Assembly: GCA_963681505.1 (NCBI GenBank)
Contig: OY811978.1
Coordinates: 1,424,549 to 1,488,548, forward strand
Reading direction: 5' to 3'
From: Eunapius fragilis
Lineage: Eukaryota > Porifera > Demospongiae > Spongillida > Spongillidae
DNA length: 64,000 bases
Of the stretch, positions 25,080 through 36,239 are shown in pieces. The notes under the pieces were generated by a model. That model was not told the DNA's origin. It ran no database searches and worked only from the letters and a program-made list of their open reading frames with translations. The translations under genes and the position numbers were made by a program. Numbering within the stretch: the stretch's first letter is position 1; every line of letters begins with the position of its first letter.

Positions 25080-26867
25080 TCAGCAATAATCACAGCAAAG
25101 TGTACTGTCACGGGATCCCAATGTCATGGCCACATCTGGGTCAAAGTACTTCAGCAACATATACCTGCGACAATGCTCAGTATTCTCTAGATAGTCTCTG
25201 ACGTCCTTCAATTCCTTGTAACGATGGACACTCTGGTTTGCATACACAGGAGCTTCACATGGTTTCCAATAAATTCTGGACACAGACTGTTGGTGATCTC
25301 TGCCAGCTCTGCCACTCTCCTGCACGTAGTCTTCAAGAGAACGAGGAGCACCATAGTGGATAATGTAGCCTAAGCTCTTGAAGTCAACCCCCATACCAAG
25401 TGCCATCGTTGCAAAACTACTCGTAAGACACTATCACTCTCTCTTAGACTGGACATAACCACCCTCTTGTTGTGTTCATCAGTACAAGAGTGGAACATGG
25501 CAAATAAATGGTTGTCACTGATGTGTTCAGCATCTGAAGGATAGTAGCTAGCGTCTTGTAGAACATGGAGAAAGTGAGCATACAGAGATGCACACATATC
25601 CAGAGATTGGCAGTACACCACAACCCTCTGGGCTTTGACCTTATTTGCAGCTACATCCCTGATGATACATTCAAAGTCCTCCTCAATGGTTTTCTTTCGA
25701 GTCACCTCGTAGCAGATGTTTGGCTTGTTAGGAGACTCAGACACAATGAAACAACCTCCCATGTCTAGCTTTTCAATGATGTACTCCCTCATTCTCACAG
25801 TTACTGTAGCAGTAGTTGCAAGCATTGGAACACCAGGTGGCATAAAAGCCCTTAGGTCTTTCAGTGCACCAAATGAAGGGCGAAAGTCTTTGCTCCTGCA
25901 TAGTGGAAACATTGAATTGTTTTTTATTTTACTAAAGCTACTTACCACTTGAAGACACAGTGTGCTTCAACAACAGCTACTGCCACAACGCTAACTGACA
26001 GAGGAGGACAGACAAGAAATTGTCTCCACAATGTGTCTTACCAAGAATGGCCTCAGGAGCACTGTACAGGAGCTGAAAATGACCAAGAGACACTTGTCTC
26101 TCACTGGCAATTAGTTCCTTGTTTGCACAAATAAGAAGAAAACCTCAATGACACATTGGCATCTAGATCTGGTTTTTAAACATAGGAATACTTACCCTTG
26201 TTTCCAGAGAGTATTGCAGCATTAACACCTCTCTTCTGTAGACCAGAGACTTGATCGACCATCAGGGAAACTAGTGGAGAAATCACTAGGACTGAGCTAC
26301 GTTGATCTTGTGGAGCGGTGGTGCGCTTCAGTTTGAAGTCGAACATGAACGCAGTGGCGGCGGAAGGGGGGGGGAGGGGAGCTGGGGGGTCTCGAGCCCC
26401 CCCAATAATGACATAGGGGGGGCTCAGCCCCTCCTAACCAAACGACAGTACAATTGTTATTCTTCGCCTGCGAGATCGCTCGCGTATATACCGTTATCAA
26501 TTTATATTATGACATCCAGAAAAGTTTAGATCTGTCGCCATAGAAGACCGCTCGATGTAATTTCTTACCCCCCCCGGCGGAAGAAAGGAATATGGTGAAC
26601 AAATGCCCCCATTGAAATTCATGAATTTAATTATCCTCGCTTTTGGAAGCCCCCCCCAATCATACCGTCCGCCCCCTGGAACGGTAAGAGTTGGTAGCAA
26701 ATTGACTTCCCGTACCCAGTAGGAAACCAAGCGAACACATCCCGACCATTGTACAGATGGAAAAGTGTTTCCTCCTGCTTGGCCTTGAGTACTAGGCTTT
26801 CCTAGTGAACACACCTTAGAGAATAAGCTACCGCTAAGGCTTCGCGGAACACAGCTGAATACGCCAT
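25080..26867 (-). pseudogene. RecQ-like DEAH-type helicase of the transposon, degraded
   Basis: Minus-strand exons: 26867-26196, 26117-25946 and 25895-25080. Superfamily II/RecQ motifs in order: Q-motif-like region KAKQEETLFHLYNGRDVF, Walker A PTGYGKS (motif I), VLVISPLVSLMVDQV (Ia), LYSAPEAIL (Ib), a motif II that reads VEAHC instead of DEAHC, LATTATVT (III), VVVYCQS (IV), ATMALGMGVDF (V), QESGRAGRD (VI), then a RecQ-type cysteine region (CRRYMLLKYF, CCDYC). Damage seen: an in-frame TAG just before the Q motif, frame changes near 26050 and 25405, the lost motif II aspartate, and a 327-bp MITE inside exon 1. The family unwinds DNA 3'-5'; here the role would be in transposition, which is an inference. 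Confidence 0.8.
26352..26678. mobile_element. 327-bp MITE inserted in the helicase exon, with GAACG duplication
   Basis: It starts CAGTGGCGGCGG at 26352 and ends CCGTCCGCCCCCTG at 26678, giving short inverted ends (CAGKGGSGG). GAACG flanks it on both sides (26347-26351 and 26679-26683). Without the insert and one GAACG, the helicase frame reads directly across the site (CYQLLPF then MFDFKLK), which supports an insertion. The interior has G- and C-rich runs and no gene. The same start motif occurs at about 57544. Confidence 0.85.
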
Positions 26868-27066
26868 CACTCGATCAGACTAGTAAGATACGGAAAGGAG
26901 CAAACCAAATTACAACAGTGCACGATTCTCCAGATTCTGGAGAATGGCTAGCGCATGCGCACCAAGACCTTGCCAATCGCTACCAGGCCCTATTTTTTGT
27001 CCCCGCTAACTTTAATATAAAAATAGGGCCTGGGGACGAGGCTAGCCTGCGATCGGTAGCAATCTA

Positions 27067-27155
27067 GTCTCGGCCCCAGACCCTATATGTTACTTAGGCG
27101 TGATGTAATCCATCCGAAGTCGGAACTGTAACGTACTATGGTCTGGGGCCGAGAC
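27067..27155. mobile_element. 89-bp MITE with GTCTCGGCCCCAGACC ends
   Basis: Inverted ends GTCTCGGCCCCAGACC (27067) and GGTCTGGGGCCGAGAC (ending 27155). The ends resemble those of the 21266-27039 transposon (TCGTCCCCAGGCCC), and the element lies 27 bases right of it. Likely a non-autonomous relative. Confidence 0.75.
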
Positions 27156-27271
27156 CAGCAGCAGGAATCGGCCAGAGTGATAGCCCGTAGGCGTTGCGTA
27201 TACGAAAAGTTTTCACGACCTGGCCGTAGATATTACATGTAGTCGCCGTAATCGACAGCGCCGTCAAGCAG

Positions 27272-27441
27272 TCAAGTTACAATGTCGCCATCAGTAACAG
27301 TAACTACACCACCAGTCCTCCTGTGGTCATGACCAATGGGTCTGCAATGGTCACCTTCACTGGACTCATCTCACAACATCTCAGCAGTGGCCATCAACTG
27401 TGCTGGGAATAGCAGTACCAGTATACAACGTTACATCTCAT
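27272..27441 (+). pseudogene. Inverted FN3 exon fragment of the receptor family
   Basis: On the plus strand, opposite to all other copies, lies the 3' part of the FN3 exon found in genes A, B and D. It includes TTSPPVVMTNGSAMVTFTG and NISAVAINCAGNSSTS equivalents and ends at the same donor (TCAT then GTATGT). A gap of about a dozen bases removes the RNDSSY segment and shifts the frame. It is an isolated exon with no partner on this strand, so it is a relic moved by rearrangement. Confidence 0.8.
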
Positions 27442-29050
27442 GTATGTACACAGGTTTGGTACAGGTGACTACACGAAATGATTATGTTAAGATGTTTTTG
27501 TCATACTTCACATGAAAAAATTTTGATTTCCATTTTCTGTCAAGCATATTATCAGGTTACATGTTTCCATAATGATGATTATTTCCCATGAACACAGGGT
27601 CTGCCCCCAGTCCATTACGTCCAGCAACCACTTCTAGACCTCATCACCAGCAGCATCCACCTCAACTGCAGGTTGCATCATTGTGCACTTATGAGCATAC
27701 GTGGGATTTTTTGCAATATATTTGTGGTTGGGTATCTGTTCCGTAGAACCTCAAGGTAACCAAGGTAACCAAGAACCTATTACTGTTACCATAAAACTGG
27801 TTCAGGTACTTAACCTTCTCCAGCAAACCAATGTTGTAGTGATGGAGGGAGGTGTAGTGATGAAGGAGGTGCAGTGATGGAGGTGGGAACATGTCACTTA
27901 ATGGTACTGCTGTACGGTGAACTGGGTGAATTGAATGGAGTACGTTGGCCTTTGTGATATGAATTCATGTGTTCTAATACATTTCCCCTCTTTATAACTT
28001 TCGTAGGAAGCCTAACATGTATCATCATCGAAAGGTACAACACCCTCAGCCTCACACCCATGGACACACTGACACACCACACTCACACACACATACATTG
28101 TTCATTGGAAGTACCCTGATATTCTTAGCAGAAGACAGATGTATTATTATGTTGACAGTTTGTTCTGTATTGCTCAGCAATAATGAACAAGCTATCAACA
28201 TAATAATAGTAAGTGTGCATGGATTGAAGGGGTGGTGCTGCTGTGGGTCGAAAGGTTCAGTGGCTTCACCTGACAGTGATGAAAACTGTTTCCCACCATT
28301 ATGTACGATCTACATATGTGGACTATAATGTAGATCCAGTTTTTTTTGCTGCACACAAGCAACTAGCATACACCACCCATGTACCTAGATGTATGTATAC
28401 CACCTTTATGCCCCATGTATAGCTGATATACATACCTAGGTAGTAGGTCTTATGCATCATCTTGGATTGGTATGAGTGAGCTCTCATTTCAATCATTGCA
28501 TAACATATATTATTATATATAGTGCTAATAAACACTTGAACATACCTAAGACTACCAGTGGTGATGGTAACCTTCACCACCACCCATAGCCAAGTGACAG
28601 CTTTGAATGACAACACTTAATCACTATACTACCATGACTTGAACCTGATGTGTGCAATGTGTAGTTTTGCTTGTTCAAATTTTGTACAGACATTTTGAGA
28701 ATCTCACTGTTGTGCTATGTAATGGTGGATATCGATCTGTGTAGCTGTGAGTTCTGTATAATCATTAATGGTCCTACATGTAATGTTCTGTACAGTCATG
28801 TATGGCCAGTGGAACCCAACCAGGCAACCCACTGTTACTTCTCACTACAATAACCCCTCCCCAGACCCTGGCTAAATTATAGACATTCTGCAGGCTCTGA
28901 TGTGAATGTTGTCTTGACTATTATGATTATTGCAAGTCCATTATTATGTCCCATGCCATAATGATGATGTAATGTCTCTTGTGTGCTCTACTGAAGGCCA
29001 CTTTATTAAATACTATTAATAGTAATGCTTTCAAGAGCTGGGCCTCACTG
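27442..29050. other. No gene recognised
   Basis: Only short frames, a small inverted or tandem motif (GGAGGTGTAGTGATGAAGGA type) near 27840 and a CA-rich stretch near 28070. No protein family was recognised. Confidence 0.5.
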
Positions 29051-29189
29051 GTCATCACCACTGATTGATATTTACTTGTATGTTTGAATACAAGAGAATA
29101 TTATTATTTGAAGGCAATGCACAAACACAAATAAAGTCTAAATACAATACATGCACTAATGCACACCAATTCACACTGCTAAGGCTACC

Positions 29190-30610
29190 TTCAACCCATG
29201 TCCTCTGCATGCTGAAACCTTGACCGGGAGAGCAAGGCTCTAGCATTGCAATGAACTAAGGTGAGGTTAAGCCTCTGGTAGATGTTTGTGATGGCCTCTG
29301 ACTTGCTGCACTGCAGCTGCAGGGCCAGGCAGGCTGCCAGGTGAGAGACTGAGCACTGAGCTTCTTCACCCCAACAACCATAGGTCTCTACTGCCAAGGG
29401 GACACAGACCCAACCTAGCTCTCTGCACTTCTGATCATTGGCATTGTGCTTGCCAGCTTTAGCTGCTATGCACATGAAAAGGTGGAAGGTGAATGAGGAG
29501 AAGGAAGGATGGGGGAGAGGATGAGGGGAGGGAGGAGAGGAGGAGAAATAGGTAAAGGGAAATAGAGTGAGGGCAAGAGAAAGACATTGCTTTACACCTT
29601 CACACCTGAAGTATTTGACCAAAAATAAGTTTACGCACATACATCCCCTGCCACACCTTCACCCTCCCCTCAGCTGCACCTTCCCCCTCCCCTCATACCA
29701 CACCTCCCCTCCCTCATGCCACACCTTCCCTCATGCTGCACCTTTCCCCTCCCCTCATACACCACACCTTCCCCTCCCTCATGCCACACCTTCCCTCATG
29801 CTGCACCTTCCCCCTTCCCTCCCTCATACCACTGCTTGATCTAGTCCCAGTAGCTCAGCTCATGATGTCACTGTGACCTCATCACTTCACTACTCTATTA
29901 TTTTGGAAGTGCCAGCTTACATGATTCCCAGGAGTCCCACAAATAAACTGTGTCTGACAATAAAGTTACCTCCACTTTTACACATATGTTGACAGAACAG
30001 ACAGCTGACGTTGCAAGTGGTATGTATATCCAGGAGGCTCTTTGAGTGGCATGCATGACTAAAAGCCAAGCTGAGGCATGGAGAGAAGACACAGAGAGAT
30101 CAGCTAAGCATGATTGGCTGGTGTGGAGGAGCAAGATTGTCCTGAACACAAGTAGTTTCAGAGTCTGCAATGAAGAGATTGAAGTCATTGATGGTTGCTT
30201 CAAGTGTTGGTTCTGTTCTCTCCAAGGGCAGAACTGGAATGTCCAATGAAGCAATGAAACAAGCACTGAAGTGGCATATGCACGGCCCTAATGGGGGGGG
30301 GGGGGGGGGGGGGGGGGGGGTGGCTCGAAGTCATATTATCACTGTACATGGTAATTGGTGATACCATATTAAAAGTTCTGTGAATAATATGACATGGTGG
30401 GGGGGGGGGGGCCCTATTAGGGGCATTCCTATGCTTATGTCTGTGGTGAAGGAGACTGCAAAGACACACCCCAGAGAGTCCCTTTGCTGGACACCTGTCT
30501 CAGAGGATATGGTGCCCATGGAGTGCAAAAGCCTTGGGTGCTGTCCATAACACCATGAAGTCCTTGGCAATAGCTCAGGGTAGTGTGAATGGCATTCATC
30601 AAGAAAAGCC
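29190..30610 (-). mobile_element. LINE-type retrotransposon remnant (RT and C-terminal nuclease-like module)
   Basis: On the minus strand, a reverse-transcriptase motif (TGVQQRDSLG, compare GVQQGDPLG) near 30495-30440 precedes, further downstream, a C-terminal module KHNANDQKCRELGW then VCVPLAVETYGCWGEEA at about 29455-29357. The second module occurs in many invertebrate RT-bearing elements and resembles a PD-(D/E)XK nuclease half; that reading is from memory. Frames are interrupted and long G runs sit at 30293-30320 and near 30400. A separate pyrimidine-rich tandem patch lies at about 29640-29830. It is a dead copy. Confidence 0.65.
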
Positions 30611-31133
30611 TGGTGTTTTGGAACTAATCACTCCAGTGCCATTAATGGTTGGCTTGGACCCATGTGGGCAAGCACTCCCATTCTGTATTCAATTCTGACT
30701 TTGTTAGAATACAAAGGTGTTTGCTTGTCAGCCATCTCAGGACTTCCACAACTGGGCAGAATGTTGTTCCATGTTGACTTTCCCAACTGCAATGGGCAGG
30801 AGCAATGAGAATACCTCGCCATCAAGAATTGGATACTAAACTATTAAATTGATACAGCTATGATCATGTATTGAAATGGTCAACCACTTCAATAATACTC
30901 AGGATTTTACATCCATGGATTGGGGATTGATCTTTCATGACAGTTTTAATAAAGTTAGTGAGTTTATTAATGGAATTGGGCCAGTCATGTACACATGTAA
31001 AGGTGCACACAGAATATTATGACATCATCAGTACAAATGCAACAAAAACTGAAAACTAACAGGAACTTCTAAATATAAATCAATTCAAATTATTAATATG
31101 GATGTTCAATAAAATTATGTCCAACAAACATCG

Positions 31134-34100
31134 TTATCTAGCTATTCCATATGCAGCATTGCTCTCTAGCTCAATTGTATTAGTTGGCTTCTGATTAATG
31201 CCCACCACCTCATATGTGGTAGCTGTAGGGATGGAAGGAGGGGCTTCAGTAGTCATAGAGGATACTCTTGGGATGTAGCAAACACATATTATGATGGTGG
31301 CCACCAAAGCCCCCAGAGAAGAGAAATGTGACTGCAAATGTTATCCCAACAGCAGTAGGGGTGTTAATAGAGGAAGCTGCAAAAATCCCAACAGCTATAG
31401 GAATGTTAATCACTTGACATATAAAACTGGAAACAAGAACATATGACATACAATGTCAGGCAAGCACACAAGATGTACTAAGCTGAATAGCAAGCCATTA
31501 ATATCAATATTCAACAATTCAGTAAGAATCCACATGACATTACAAGCCAGCAACATTGGTCAGCTGGCACATGGACCACTAGGTCAGCCGGCACATGGAC
31601 CACTAGGTCGGGTGGCACATGGACCACTAGGTCAGGTGGCACGTGGACCATTAGGTCAGGTGGCACGTGGACCACTAGGTCAGGTGGCACGTGGACCACT
31701 AGGTCAGGTGGCACGTGGACCACTAGGTCAGGTGGCACGTGGACCACTAGGTCAGGTGGCACGTGGACCACTAGGTCAGGTGGCACGTGGACCACTAGGT
31801 CAGGTGGCACGTGGACCACTAGGTCAGGTGGCACGTGGACCACTAGGTCAGGTGGCACGTGGACCACTAGGTCAGGTGGCACGTGGACCACTAGGTCAGG
31901 TGGCACACGGACCACTAGGTCAGGTGGCACACGGACCACTAGGTCAGGTGACACACGGACCACTAGGTCAGGTGACACACGGACCACTAGGTCAGGTGGC
32001 ACACGGACCACTAGGTCAGGTGGCACGTGGACCACTAGGTCAGGTGGCACGTGGACCACTAGGTCAGGTGGCACGTGGACCACTAGGTCAGGTGGCACGT
32101 GGACCACTAGGTCAGGTGGCACGTGGACCACTAGGTCAGGTGGCACGTGGACCACTAGGTCAGGTGGCACGTGGACCACTAGGTCAGGTGGCACGTGGAC
32201 CACTAGGTCAGGTGGCACGTGGACCACTAGGTCAGGTGGCACGTGGACCATCAGGTCAGGTGGCACGTGGACCACCAGGTCAGGTGGCACGTGGACCACT
32301 AGGTCAGGTAGCACGTGGACCACTAGGTCAGGTGGCACATGGACCACTAGGTCAGGTGGCACATGGACCACTAGGTCAGGTGGACTGTTAGATGTGTGTA
32401 GTAGTTTTGTTGTGCAATTTGATTTGCAAATATGCATTTTGCTGCTTGCTGTTAAATGGCATACAAGCATACACAAATGCAATGTTGTTGTCACATTCAG
32501 TACAGTCAAAACCAAAACCCAAACATTCATCGCAACCCATAACCGTTATGTCAACATAGTGACTGTGTGCACACATTGTCTGGTAGCATAAATAATGAAA
32601 ACCATTTAGCAGAAGTCGACAATAGGTTGTTCCTATGTGGAACACAAAGTAACCAAATGTGCAAACTAAAGAATTCTGAATATGCTCATATGTGTGCACA
32701 TGGACATAAATATAATACCTACATGTAGATGGTGATGATGTTGATGATGTAGAAGTGGTTGGTAGAGGTGATGGACTTGGGGCAGGACCTGAGTACAGAT
32801 ATATGGAGTACTTATCTAGCATATCTCCATACATATGATTGTACCATTACATCATACACACAGACCCTCCTCCCCCTCAGAAAAATAATCGTTAGCACAA
32901 GTTCAGGATAGTGTGCCCATCTGAGCATACAAACACATCATTGTCATTATGATTAACCCTAATCCTGTCAGCCACACATCCAGTCAGCCATGCATTTCAT
33001 CCATTTTATCCCTGCGAGATCTGGCCATAATAATACAGTAACATAGGGGCAGGCCTTATATTGCACAAAGATATGGAGCATATATCCCATATATGGTATA
33101 CATGGATACATGTACATTACATCATGCATACAGAGGTCACCTGTACCAAACCTGTGTACATACATGAGATGTTACGTTGTATACTGGTACTGCTATTCCC
33201 AGCACAGTTGATGGCCACTGCTGAGATGTTGTAAGATGAGTCATTCCTCAGTCCAGTGAAGGTGACCATTGCAGACCCATTGGTCATGACCACAGGAGGA
33301 CTGGTGGTGTAGCTACTGTTACTGATGGTGACATTGTAGCTTGTGGTAAGACCACCACTGGGGGAGGGGGTCACCACCACTAGTACCATGTCTGGACCAA
33401 TGGTTTGTGCCATAACATTTGGAGGTCCAGGAGGAGCTGAATATATTACATAAGACAAAGTGGATCACTTACTAAAACCACTGACGTTGGATGAAGCTAG
33501 ACCGCAAGCTCTATCAAATAATAGGCGTAGGAAATTGGAGCAAAAGTGGGTGTAGACTCAGGGATTTGGTGTCTGATCTATTCTATTTAACTTTAATAAG
33601 GATACGTAAAAAAAAAAAAACATATACATGTCATGGCTGTAGTCAGATAACATGGTGTGAATATGAACACTTGAAATGAGTAATATAAAATAGCAGGATG
33701 TTTAGCCTTTGCAGGGACAACTCTTCATAGTCTGATCACTCATAACTGCTCAGACTGCCACTTGATAATGATTAATAGCAAGCCTAAAGTTGGATCACAG
33801 AGTTTCATTAAAGTGAAGAAGTTGAGGACGGGGGGGGGGGGGGGGGGGGGGGCCTTGCAATATTTTTGCCTTCCCATGCCCTGAGAATTCCCTAATAGTA
33901 TCGATGTTTTAACTTCCTCTCTCTAAAATGTGTTTATTGAACTATTCTTCTCCGGCTTATAAGTAATCAAAATATAATAACAATAAGCATCATGACGAAG
34001 AAGACAGCTCCCAACCACCTGAAATAACCATAATACAGTTACATTCTTACCTATGACCATGATTAGGGTGGTGTTCACTATAGTATTCTGACCAGCTAAA

Positions 34101-36143
34101 GATCGGGTTCCAACCATGATCAGTGATGATGTCATACCAGTGTTCACTCTCACTGTCAAGGTACTAGTCAGACATGGTGTGGATGGACCAGGATCCACAT
34201 TGGTTGCTGTATATGGTCCACAGGTCATGGTCACACCTCTGCAAGCATCTGCAGACTGAGTTAGCACCATGCTATCTGGTGTGTTAGAACTACTGCATGA
34301 TCCACTGGGCAGGACCCATAGGTTGCTACCAACAAGAGCTGGGACAGTCCCTGTAAAGGTCACCTGGTCCCCAGGACAAGCTACAGGAGGACATGGTACA
34401 ACATTTCCTGTGACCTGACATGTCAGTGTCTGGGCATGGACTGGGGAAGAGGGTTATGTGTAACACAAGATAGATCTAATTATATCTACTGGTGTATATG
34501 TTAATACCATATAAGTACAGACATACTGGAACATGTACTGATGCAGGATTTCATCGAGGCCTCCCCCCCCCTCCCCTTTAAAAATGTATTCATTTGCTCA
34601 TGCATCAATTCTAATGTAGCTTCATTGTATAAAACGAATATTGATCTACATGTACGGTCATTACTCTATGTGAGCATACATATGCTGTTTTTTCCCTTCA
34701 AACCACAATGTTCTCTAATTGTGTAGCTACATACCTATGTTGTGTTGAGTGTTACTTTTTTATCGAACTTTACAAAAGTTTGGAGGCACACTCCCACCTC
34801 TCCCAGTGCCCTTTCTCCTACCCACATTTATAAGACCACTACTTATTCTACATTGTCAGCCCTTTTACCAGGCATAACGCACTGTGGAAAAAAATTTTAT
34901 CGCCTCCCTCGAAAATTTATCAACTGAACTTTTTGCCCCCCCCCCCCCCCCCCCCTTTCCCCTTTGAGGTTTTTTCACGATGTAATGTGGTACATGTATA
35001 AGTACTGCCATACCGGAACATGTACTGATGTGGTATGTATAAGTATGGCCATACTGTACGAATACTAGATGTAAAAATATTAGCACCTATAGTCTGGCCT
35101 CCTAAAGAGCTACATTGAAACTAGCTGATGCAGCCATGTTTACAGTATATGCATATGGGATAGCATAACCAACATCACATTGGATGATCCTCATCAAAGC
35201 AAAACATCTGATACATACCTCTGACAATGTAGTAGAAAAGCAGTGACAGTAGTCTCAACATCTTGATATCCTACAAAATAATTTAATGTATTTTGAATTG
35301 TGTGATTTAATTTGGTGGCAAAAAACCACGCCCCTAATAAACACAGGCCATCTGGAAAAGAAAGAGGAGTTCCATCTGTATGCAAGGGAAGACAGCCATA
35401 TTGACCTGCAGACCCATTCATGCACGATGTGAAAGATATTTGCTCAAGATGAGGTTAACTTATGCTTATACGTACGGTCGAGAGGCATATCTAGGGCCAA
35501 CCCTACAACACCGCGTTGTATGCCTAAGTATCAATTAGACATGTTTCTGACCTTATACATATGTATACAAGATAATACGCTCAGCCCTTCAGGAAATAAA
35601 ATAAAACATACTTGTGCCTTCATTGGCGCATCCCATGTTTCTTCATGACGTTCTAATTGCTTCACGTCACTATAAGGCTATACCAAAGTAGTTCCTGCAA
35701 TTGAGAATGCTTGAATATTATTGCAACATACAGATTAGCGTCAGACAATACATATTTGTGCACGGGTTGCTCTGACAGTTATATATCAGGACGCATAGTA
35801 TAGTTCGTTCAAGCTGTGCAACTACATGTGGTGGCTTAAGGGCAAGCTTTATCATCATCACAAACATGATAGAGAGACAGGCTCTTGAACATATTTATGG
35901 CACAGGTTAGGTGACCATAACGATATATAAATAATAAATACATATAGTATTGTATATGTACCCAGCTATATGGCAATACATCTAATCTAACAGCATCAGT
36001 TGTTTTATAACACCTATGAAATAATTAAATCAGTTGTTTTAAAACACCTATGAAATAATTATTTTTAAGTGTATAGAGTTTTTCACAGTGTAGGGCAAAC
36101 TACATGGACTTACCATGGGGAGAAAGAGCTGTATAGTGAGCAT
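31134..36143 (-). CDS. Receptor gene B: Ig-like, FN3, stalk, TM exon altered
   Basis: Exons on the minus strand: 36143-36114, 35269-35219, 34440-34051 (Ig-like), 33436-33164 (FN3), about 32786-32716 (Ser/Thr/Pro stalk), 31425-31134 (TM/tail). The first two exons join in frame to a signal peptide MLTIQLFLPMDIKMLRLLSL (continuing LFYYIVRVHA). The Ig-like exon begins TLTCQVTGNVVPCPPVACPG. FN3 is nearly identical to that of gene A. In the last exon, an 8-base gap near 31322, relative to the other copies, shifts the frame inside the transmembrane span and ends the protein near 31246, so the usual TTYEVV tail is not reached. The product might be non-membrane or the gene dead. A TATA-like TATAAAGG (minus) lies about 56 bases before the start. 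Confidence 0.75.
31558..32391. repeat. 24-bp minisatellite with a CACGTG E-box in most units
   Basis: About 34 head-to-tail copies of GGTCAGGTGGCACGTGGACC+ACTA. Variation is low: the outer units and a middle block (about 31905-32010) have CACATG or CACACG in place of CACGTG. Because 24 is a multiple of three, open frames cross the array on both strands (GQVARGPL on +, PPDLVVHV on -). It lies in the intron between the stalk and TM exons of receptor gene B, so a coding role is not supported by the gene model. CACGTG is a palindromic binding site of bHLH factors such as MYC, USF and MITF. Confidence 0.9.
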
Positions 36144-36198
36144 CTGCTTACTACTGCTGGCATTTGCAAGTGACAAGTGACAGGGAAAATGAAATAGA

Positions 36199-36206
36199 CC
36201 TTTATA
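36199..36206 (-). promoter_or_regulatory. TATA-box candidate of receptor gene B
   Basis: TATAAAGG on the minus strand, 56 bases before the ATG at 36143. The same motif is found at the same spacing before the first exon of gene D (46746-46753), in otherwise duplicated DNA. Confidence 0.5.
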
Positions 36207-36239
36207 TCTATCCCACACACATAATCACCCTTGTTACAA

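Larger units (their letters stand above)
21266..27039. mobile_element. Two-gene DNA transposon (DUF6589-type protein plus RecQ-like helicase), Academ-like
   Basis: Terminal inverted repeats of about 130 bases enclose 5.8 kb. The left end reads TCGTCCCCAGGCCCTATTTT from 21266; the right end is its mirror, ending at 27039. Inside the ends, GCGATTGGCAAGGTCTTGGT and GCGCATGCGCTAGCCATTC match on both sides. The right copy keeps an extra inner palindrome (AATAGGGCCTGG) that the left copy has lost. Flanks are AGCT (left) and GGCT (right), a possible 4-bp target duplication with one change. Two genes converge: a DUF6589-type protein on + (21504-24858) and a RecQ-like helicase on - (26867-25080). From memory, helicase-bearing Academ elements have 3-4-bp duplications; the family assignment is an inference. 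The copy is not autonomous, because both genes are damaged. Confidence 0.75.

Noticed and set aside
29567-29839. Pro/His-rich frame at 29.6-29.8 kb
   Set aside because: Pyrimidine-rich degenerate tandem repeat.
31453-32530. Long open frames on both strands across the 24-bp array (312 and 339 codons)
   Set aside because: The 24-base period keeps any stop-free frame open on both strands. Nothing outside the array supports a gene, and it lies inside an intron of gene B.
36115-36180. Plus-strand signal-peptide-like frame (MGRKSCIVSICLLLLAFAS) and its copy near 46669
   Set aside because: The minus strand of the same bases has a strong donor and joins in frame to the known leader exon, and nothing on the plus strand continues the frame.
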